Of a stretch of DNA of 15,320 nucleotides, positions 15,067 to 15,320 are shown piece after piece; the stretch's first letter is position 1; every line of letters starts with the position of its first letter. This stretch comes from Leptolyngbya sp. SIO4C1 (GTDB lineage Bacteria; Cyanobacteriota; Cyanobacteriia; Phormidesmidales; Phormidesmidaceae). The stretch is from assembly GCA_010671975.1 (NCBI GenBank), contig JAAHIA010000068.1, positions 1-15,320 of the forward strand, in the 5' to 3' direction. A program made the translations under genes and the position numbers. Under the pieces are notes generated by a model that saw nothing but the letters and a program-made list of their open reading frames with translations, did not search any database and was not told where the DNA came from.

Positions 15067-15099
15067 TTGTCAACGATTCCAGACAAGGTCTTAGATAAT
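15067..15099 (+). promoter_or_regulatory. candidate promoter and operator upstream of rca
   Basis: TTGTCA (15067-15072) and TAGATA or GATAAT (15092-15099) could be -35 and -10 elements, but the spacing of 19-21 bases is long. The same stretch holds an inverted repeat TTGTC-N10-GACAA (15067-15071 with 15082-15086). That shape and spacing suit a dimeric regulator, possibly an activator that makes up for poor spacing. Confidence 0.35.
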
Positions 15100-15128
15100 A
15101 TCAACAGCGCTCTAATCCAGACTCACCG

Positions 15129-15320
15129 ATGGCCTACTACATTTCTCCTCGCTTTCTCAACAAGCTCGCGGTGCACATCACCAAAAACTACCTTGATCTG
15201 CCACAGGTGCGAATGCCCCTCATTCTAGGCATTCACGGTCGCAAGGGTGAAGGTAAAACCTTTCAGTGTGAGCTGGTCTACGCGCGAATGGGTGTAGAAG
15301 TTGTGCATATCTCCGGTGGA
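15129..15320 (+). CDS. rca: Rubisco activase (AAA+), 3'-partial
   Basis: The first 64 residues are present and the gene runs off the right edge. The opening MAYYISPRFLNKLAVHITKN and the following LPQVRMPLILGIHG match the start of cyanobacterial Rubisco activase, with the Walker A GRKGEGKT at about residues 37-44 and VVHISGG at the edge. The enzyme is a hexameric AAA+ ATPase that remodels inhibited Rubisco; many cyanobacterial forms also carry a C-terminal small-subunit-like domain that recruits them to the carboxysome. That end is outside the window. The start is the ATG at 15129, with no clear Shine-Dalgarno. The family call rests on recognition of this conserved N-terminus. Confidence 0.88.
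   Translation, partial: MAYYISPRFLNKLAVHITKNYLDLPQVRMPLILGIHGRKGEGKTFQCELVYARMGVEVVHISGG

Noticed and set aside
1..15320. CRISPR array, insertion sequence, prophage or integron structure
   Set aside because: I saw no regularly spaced repeats, transposase or integrase frames, or terminal inverted repeats.

Overview
The window is cyanobacterial chromosomal DNA. It carries at least fourteen perfect copies of the octamer GCGATCGC (HIP1), against well under one expected by chance. It also holds the start of a cyanobacterial-type Rubisco activase gene, a MenH of phylloquinone synthesis, a PEP-CTERM secreted hydrolase, a Uma2 protein and a caspase/STAND protein. GC is moderately high (mid-50s percent by eye). 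The mix fits a filamentous or Leptolyngbya-like cyanobacterium, but the sequence alone does not settle the genus.

Left part (1-6269). Two large signalling or conflict-type genes converge. The + strand gene, cut by the left edge, encodes an AAA-like ATPase joined through a coiled coil to a membrane-anchored extracytoplasmic CHASE2 sensor. The - strand gene (2965-5724) encodes a metacaspase-type protease fused to an nSTAND1 NTPase, with one membrane segment and an unassigned extracytoplasmic tail where WD40 repeats often follow. Between them lie a palindrome and a possible 49-residue membrane peptide in the caspase orientation. A 545-base AT-rich spacer with short hairpins follows upstream of the caspase gene.

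Middle part (6270-10315). A GrpB-family gene (+) meets a secreted PEP-CTERM GDSL hydrolase (-) with overlapping stop codons. Then come, all on the - strand, a DoxX membrane protein with a strong intrinsic terminator, menH, and a short TalC/FSA-type transaldolase gene. The transaldolase and menH are coupled by a TGATG stop-start overlap.

Right part (10374-15320). A Uma2 (DUF820) protein with an acidic N-terminal extension (+) faces tRNA-Asp(GTC) (-), which has a near-consensus promoter. Beyond are a TM0106-type RecB-like nuclease (-), a geranylgeranyl-reductase-family flavoprotein (-), a small cytosolic SGNH hydrolase (+) with a hairpin terminator, and the first 64 codons of rca (+).

Most genes are single transcription units of unrelated housekeeping or accessory function. 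The part most likely to hold something undescribed is the convergent pair of membrane-anchored NTPases (AAA-like/CHASE2 and caspase/nSTAND1) with the small membrane ORF between them. Both keep their ATPase modules in the cytoplasm and expose a domain outside, as expected for envelope-sensing stress, defence or cell-death proteins. That role is inference.
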